Assembly: GCF_004570865.1 (NCBI RefSeq)
Contig: NZ_SPQS01000010.1
Coordinates: 62,001 to 126,000, forward strand
Length of the DNA: 64,000 nucleotides
Direction of reading: 5' to 3'
Origin: Bradyrhizobium frederickii
GTDB lineage: Bacteria > Pseudomonadota > Alphaproteobacteria > Rhizobiales > Xanthobacteraceae
Shown: piece by piece, positions 61,859 to 64,000 of the stretch
How positions within the stretch are numbered: position 1 is the stretch's first letter
Layout: every line of letters starts with the position of its first letter
Program-made: the position numbers and the translations under genes
Notes under the pieces: generated by a model
The model's input: only the letters and a program-made list of their open reading frames with translations
Told to the model about the DNA's origin: nothing
The model's database searches: none

Positions 61859-61923
61859 GAGGGACGCAGCGAATAGCACCCCATCTCCGGAGTTCCACCC
61901 CGTAGGGACAATCGGAGACCGAA

Positions 61924-62550
61924 ATGACCATTCAACGCGCAACCTTCACCCGTCCGCTGATCGCCGTCGCGATGGTGGCCATATCGACTTACTGCGCCTT
62001 CGCCCAGAGGGCGCCGGTGCCGACGCGGGTGCGCGGCACCATCGAAGCCGTCAACGGCGACACGATGCAGGTCAAGTCGCGCAGCGGCGAGGACGTCAAG
62101 CTCCGCATCGCTCCCGACCTGAAGGTGTCAGGGATCACGAAGATCTCGCTCGCCGACATCAAGGTCGGCTCCTTCGTCGGCGCGACCACGGTGCCGGGAC
62201 CGGACGGCGGCCAGAACGCCGTCGAGGTGCATGTGTTTCCGGAGAGCATGCGCGGCACCGGCGAGGGCTCGCGGCCCTATGACCTCAAGCCCAACTCCAG
62301 CATGACCAATGCGACGGTGGCGGAAAGCGTCGTCGGCAATGACGGTCATACGCTGCTGGTCAAGTACAAGGACGGCGAGAAGAAGGTGTTCGTCGCCGAC
62401 GGCACACCGGTGGTGACCTTCGTGCCCGGTGACAAATCCGACCTGAAGGCCGGAGCCAAGGTCATCGCCTTCGTGCAGCAATTGCCGGATGGCTCGTTCG
62501 AGACCAACCGCGTCAGCGTCGGCCGCGACGGCCTGACGCCGCCGATGTGA
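61924..62550 (+). CDS. Secreted protein with DUF5666-like domains
   Basis: A 208-residue exported protein: signal peptide (IAVAMVAISTYCAFAQ, about 13-28) and two barrel-like repeats, VRGTIEAVNGDTMQVKSRSGEDVKLRIAPDLKV and VVGNDGHTLLVKYKDGEKKVFVADGTPVVTFVPG, as in DUF5666 and similar OB-like domains. Function unknown. ATG 61924 follows GGAGACCGAA. Confidence 0.8.
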   Translation: MTIQRATFTRPLIAVAMVAISTYCAFAQRAPVPTRVRGTIEAVNGDTMQVKSRSGEDVKLRIAPDLKVSGITKISLADIKVGSFVGATTVPGPDGGQNAVEVHVFPESMRGTGEGSRPYDLKPNSSMTNATVAESVVGNDGHTLLVKYKDGEKKVFVADGTPVVTFVPGDKSDLKAGAKVIAFVQQLPDGSFETNRVSVGRDGLTPPM

Positions 62551-62562
62551 GAGGGGGCAATC

Positions 62563-62653
62563 GTAGGGTGGGCAAAGGCGCGCCAGCGCCGTGCCCACGT
62601 CTTTCTTGTTCGGCGAAAGGTGGTGGGCACGCTTTCGCTTTGCCCACCCTACG
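62563..62653. repeat. Palindromic intergenic repeat, family B
   Basis: GTAGGGTGGGCAAAGGCGCG, CCGTGCCCACG, GGTGGGCACGC, CTTTGCCCACCCTACG. It is located between two convergent genes and could end transcription from both sides. Confidence 0.9.
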
Positions 62654-62665
62654 GCACCGTCGCGC

Positions 62666-63802
62666 TCACACCGCAATGATATGATCGTCGATCTCGTCGA
62701 TCCGGTTGACGCCGCACAGGCCCATGGTGGTGAGCAGCTCCTTCTGGATGATGTCGATCGCCTTGGCGACGCCGGCCTGGCCGCCGGCGCCGAGGCCATA
62801 GGCATAGGCGCGGCCGATCATGCAGGATTTTGCGCCGAGCGCGAGCGCGCGCATCACGTCCTGGCCGGAGCGGATGCCGCCGTCGAACATGATCTCCATC
62901 TTGTCGCCGACCGCATCGGCGATCTCGGGCAGCACCTCGATCGAGGACGGCGCGCCGTCGAGCTGACGGCCGCCATGGTTGGACACGACGAGGGCCTGCG
63001 CGCCGGTCTTGGCGGCTTCCTCGGCGTCCTCGACGTCGAGGATGCCCTTGATGATCAGCTTGCCCGGCCAGATGCTGCGGACCCACTCGACGTCCTTCCA
63101 GCTCAGCGACGTGTCGAACTGCGAGGCGGTCCATTCGGCAAGGCGGTTGAGATCCTCGGTGTTCTTCACGTGACCTGCAATGTTGCCGAAGGTGCGGCGC
63201 TTGCCCTGCAGCACGCCGGAGACCCAGCTGGGCTTGCTGGCGAAATCCAGCAGCTTCGACAGCGACCATTCGGGGGGCACCGTCATACCGTTCTTGATGT
63301 CGGCGTGGCGCTGGCCGATCACCTGCAGGTCCACGGTCAGCACCAGCGCGCTGCACTTGGCCGCGACCGCACGCTGGATCAATTCCTTGATGAAGCCGCG
63401 GTCCTTCATGACGTAGAGCTGAAACCAGAACGGCTTCTCGACGCTGGCGGCGATGTCCTCGATCGAGCAGATCGACATGGTCGATTGCGTGAACGGGATA
63501 CCGGCGGCCTGTGCGGCGCGGCAGGCGTGGATCTCGCCGTCGCCGTGCTGCATGCCGAGCAGGCCGACGGGCGCGAGCATCAGCGGCATGGTCGAGGGCT
63601 CGCCGAGGATCGTGGTCGAGGTGTCGCGCTTGGAGACGTCGACCAGGATGCGCTGGCGGAACTTGATCGCCTGCATGTCCTCGCGGTTGGCGCGCAGCGT
63701 CTCCTCGGCATAGGAGCCGCGGTCGCAATAGTCGAAGAATGCCTTCGGCACGCGGCGCTTATGCAGGGCGCGAAGATCGTCGATACAGGTGATATGTTTC
63801 AT
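62666..63802 (-). CDS. lldD: FMN-dependent alpha-hydroxy-acid oxidase/dehydrogenase (L-lactate dehydrogenase-like)
   Basis: A 378-residue TIM-barrel flavoenzyme oxidising L-lactate or another 2-hydroxy acid. The N-terminus FFDYCDRGSYAEETLRANR and the active-site signature SNHGGRQLDGAPSS (catalytic His about 275 and Arg) are intact, and MFDGGIRSGQDVMRALALGAKSCMIGR binds the FMN phosphate. LldD is the best-known member but mandelate and glycolate oxidases share these features; the symbol is tentative. ATG 63802 has GGGGAAACGAG upstream. Confidence 0.9.
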   Translation of the reverse strand: MKHITCIDDLRALHKRRVPKAFFDYCDRGSYAEETLRANREDMQAIKFRQRILVDVSKRDTSTTILGEPSTMPLMLAPVGLLGMQHGDGEIHACRAAQAAGIPFTQSTMSICSIEDIAASVEKPFWFQLYVMKDRGFIKELIQRAVAAKCSALVLTVDLQVIGQRHADIKNGMTVPPEWSLSKLLDFASKPSWVSGVLQGKRRTFGNIAGHVKNTEDLNRLAEWTASQFDTSLSWKDVEWVRSIWPGKLIIKGILDVEDAEEAAKTGAQALVVSNHGGRQLDGAPSSIEVLPEIADAVGDKMEIMFDGGIRSGQDVMRALALGAKSCMIGRAYAYGLGAGGQAGVAKAIDIIQKELLTTMGLCGVNRIDEIDDHIIAV

Positions 63803-63935
63803 GCTCGTTTCCCCGGCCCGTCTTGTATCCAAAAGTCTTGCTACCTAAGAGGCTTGCATCGGAAGATTTCGAGGTCATCTAGCATGGTTGGATGCACAGC
63901 CAAATCGTTTGCGGAAGGTTTTGCAGGAGGCCGCC

Positions 63936-64000
63936 ATGACCAAGCCGCACGCCGGACCTTCACCGGAAGAGATCAAGGAAAAGCATGATCTCGAGGAAGC
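63936..64000 (+). CDS. Start of an unidentified gene, cut by the right edge
   Basis: ATG 63936 with CAGGAGG 6 nt upstream opens a frame (MTKPHAGPSPEEIKEKHDLEE) that runs off the window. The ribosome site is strong. The visible 21 residues are polar and could be the start of a small soluble or tail-anchored protein; no family is evident. Divergent from lldD. Confidence 0.65.
   Translation, partial: MTKPHAGPSPEEIKEKHDLEE

Overview
The window looks like ordinary chromosome of a Bradyrhizobium-type alphaproteobacterium (order Rhizobiales). This is inferred from several things: high G+C with very long shadow frames on the opposite strand; UvrB and UvrC with long low-complexity extensions; a type II lumazine synthase under an FMN riboswitch; a predicted IsdG-type haem oxygenase of the HmuQ/HmuD kind; a MarR/OmpR/EnvZ-like trio; and many copies of short palindromic intergenic repeats. 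No species-level assignment was possible without database comparison. I saw no rRNA, tRNA, prophage, plasmid origin, integrase, insertion sequence or CRISPR array.

Layout. 1-3.0 kb (minus): a membrane-anchored degenerate EAL protein cut by the left edge (TipF-like architecture) and a winged-helix/TPR regulator. 3.1-10.3 kb: a methyltransferase, then minus-strand genes yihY-like, holin-like, prmB, moaE, moaD, pgsA and uvrC. 10.5-15.1 kb: an outer-membrane barrel protein with a perfect terminator, a cold-shock protein, rlmJ, an RNase T2 and small secreted proteins. 15.3-18.0 kb: a MarR regulator, OmpR-type response regulator and sensor kinase operon. 18.3-24.2 kb: ilvE, DUF2314, hisS, tautomerase, thioesterase, proC and YbjN. 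24.7-27.4 kb: FMN riboswitch-ribH2, prs and a lipoprotein. 27.6-33.6 kb: lgt-midA-pgeF operon, then ubiK, rplY (L25/Ctc), pth and ychF. 33.7-39.9 kb: small membrane proteins, a MaoC pair, coiled-coil and secreted proteins of unknown function, and two NTF2-like paralogues. 40-46.7 kb: uvrB, a zinc-ribbon protein, a LysR regulator, a TauE exporter and a GST. 46.9-50.4 kb: a CWC protein beside a local tandem duplication, a DUF1800-DUF1501 Tat-linked pair and the haem monooxygenase. 50.6-64 kb: GNAT, PAS, tiny membrane proteins, GST, aspartate aminotransferase, DUF992, a divergent EF-G, an XRE regulator, a SulP transporter, aroE, an alpha-hydroxy-acid oxidase and the start of one more gene at the right edge.

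How it fits together. Most genes are housekeeping: translation (hisS, rplY, pth, ychF, prmB, rlmJ), excision repair (uvrB, uvrC), cofactors (moaD/E, ribH), amino acids (ilvE, proC, aatA, aroE), lipids and envelope (pgsA, lgt, pgeF). The accessory interest is in regulation and structure: the riboswitch, a candidate CtrA box upstream of the porin gene, a strongly folded 103-nt element at 39262-39364, an AT-rich palindromic operator before the XRE gene, an EF-G paralogue missing switch residues, and at least seven families of palindromic repeats. At two genes the repeat terminus supplies the stop codon. I did not find a convincing new defence or mobile system. The best candidates for something undescribed are the folded intergenic element and the Tat-linked DUF1800-DUF1501 pair.
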